The notes beneath the pieces are model-generated. The model did not search any database, was not told the origin of the DNA, and worked only from the letters and a program-made list of their open reading frames with translations. 7,586 bases of DNA from Clostridia bacterium (lineage in GTDB: Bacteria > Bacillota > Clostridia > Oscillospirales > Acutalibacteraceae), in the NCBI GenBank assembly GCA_017502965.1, contig JAFVTZ010000071.1, forward strand, positions 1-7,586. The letters run 5' to 3'. The position numbers and the translations under genes are program-made. Below, piece after piece: positions 7,019-7,586 of the stretch. Each line of letters begins with the position of its first letter. Position 1 is the first letter of the stretch.

Positions 7019-7586
7019 CTAAAATATACTTTGTTGTTTATTGTTATTTGTAATACCCAAATGCTCGTAGGCAAGTGCAGTTACACATCTTCCCCTTGCA
7101 GTTCTTGTAAGGAAGCCTATCTGCATAAGGTAAGGCTCGTAAACATCTTCAATAGTTACCGCCTCTTCGCCTATAGCCGCCGCCAGAGTATCAAGACCTA
7201 CAGGGCCGCCGCTGTAATTTGTGATAATAGCAGTGAGCATTCGTCTGTCAAACTCGTCCAGACCGAGTTCGTCAATCTCGAACCTTTTGAGTGCGGCAGA
7301 TGCGGTAGTTTCATCTATCATACCGTCAAACTGCACCTGAGCAATATCTCTTACCCTCTTTAAAAGTCGGTTTGCAATACGGGGAGTTCCTCGCGAACGG
7401 GATGCTATTTCAAGAGCACCGTCACGGTCGATACCTATCCCTAAAATTCCTGCCGAGCGCATTATAATTTCTGCAAGTTGCTCAGGGGAATATAAATCAA
7501 GTCTAAGCAGTACACCGAAACGGTCACGCAAAGGAGCGGTTAACTGTCCCGAACGGGTGGTAGCGCCAACAAGGGTGAAATGCGGA
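7019..7586 (-). CDS. ruvB: Holliday junction branch migration DNA helicase RuvB, 3' part
   Basis: This is the C-terminal 188 residues of RuvB, the hexameric AAA+ motor that drives branch migration with RuvA during recombination repair; the start lies beyond the right edge. The visible part opens with sensor 1 (FTLVGATTRSG), then PLRDRFG, which carries the arginine finger, then sensor 2 in RGTPRIANRLLKRVRD. The C-terminal winged-helix DNA-binding domain contains GGPVGLDTLAAAIGEE, TIEDVYEPYLMQIGFL and TARGRCVTALAYEHLG. All are close to the E. coli protein by eye. A TTG codon at 7529-7531 falls within PLRDRFG and is not a start; the frame is open to the window edge. After the usual C-terminal HLGI there is a short polar tail NNNKQQSIF before the TAG at 7019-7021. 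ruvB precedes the methyltransferase by 12 bases, so it is probably the upstream part of the same transcription unit. Confidence 0.97.
   Translation of the reverse strand, partial: PHFTLVGATTRSGQLTAPLRDRFGVLLRLDLYSPEQLAEIIMRSAGILGIGIDRDGALEIASRSRGTPRIANRLLKRVRDIAQVQFDGMIDETTASAALKRFEIDELGLDEFDRRMLTAIITNYSGGPVGLDTLAAAIGEEAVTIEDVYEPYLMQIGFLTRTARGRCVTALAYEHLGITNNNKQQSIF

Noticed and set aside
6842..7363. Plus-strand open frame of 173 codons
   Set aside because: It runs antisense across the methyltransferase start and most of the visible ruvB, both of which are certain; no supporting motif.

Overview
The window looks like a stretch of a Clostridia chromosome, probably from the Oscillospiraceae or Ruminococcaceae. 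That is an inference from the gene families: group II ECF transporter ATPases beside truA, a DUF5711-like protein, a CvpA-family protein and a ClpE-like ATPase with an N-terminal zinc finger. Strong AGGAGG-type ribosome binding sites and AT-rich third codon positions fit the same origin. No exact genus can be read from the sequence.

Every gene I can support is on the minus strand, so transcription runs from high to low coordinates. In transcription order they are: ruvB (3' part, cut by the right edge); a class I SAM-dependent RNA methyltransferase of the RlmI/RlmK type; ecfA1; ecfA2; ecfT; truA; a DUF5711-like membrane-anchored beta-propeller protein; a CvpA-family membrane protein whose reading frame is broken; and a ClpE-like AAA+ ATPase (5' part, cut by the left edge). 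Gaps are at most 28 bases. Three junctions overlap (methyltransferase/ecfA1, ecfA2/ecfT, truA/DUF5711). I see no terminator or credible internal promoter, so this reads as one long operon or a run of read-through genes. No stretch of 300 bases or more lacks a gene. I found no RNA genes, mobile elements, CRISPR arrays or long repeats.

Functionally the set is mostly housekeeping. RuvB drives Holliday-junction branch migration. The methyltransferase and TruA modify RNA. EcfA1, EcfA2 and EcfT form the shared energising module of a vitamin/micronutrient importer whose substrate-binding S components must be encoded elsewhere. The Clp ATPase serves protein quality control. The ecfA1-ecfA2-ecfT-truA block is a conserved Firmicutes arrangement, but here it is flanked by ruvB/methyltransferase and DUF5711/cvpA/clp rather than by the ribosomal protein genes seen beside it in Bacillus.

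I do not see evidence for a new biological system. The most notable observation is the cvpA reading frame: a -1 frame change between about 1093 and 1118 separates the first three membrane segments from the conserved C-terminal part. Smaller points are the two poorly characterised envelope-type genes placed between truA and clp, a TTG start for ecfA2 and likely translational coupling at several junctions.
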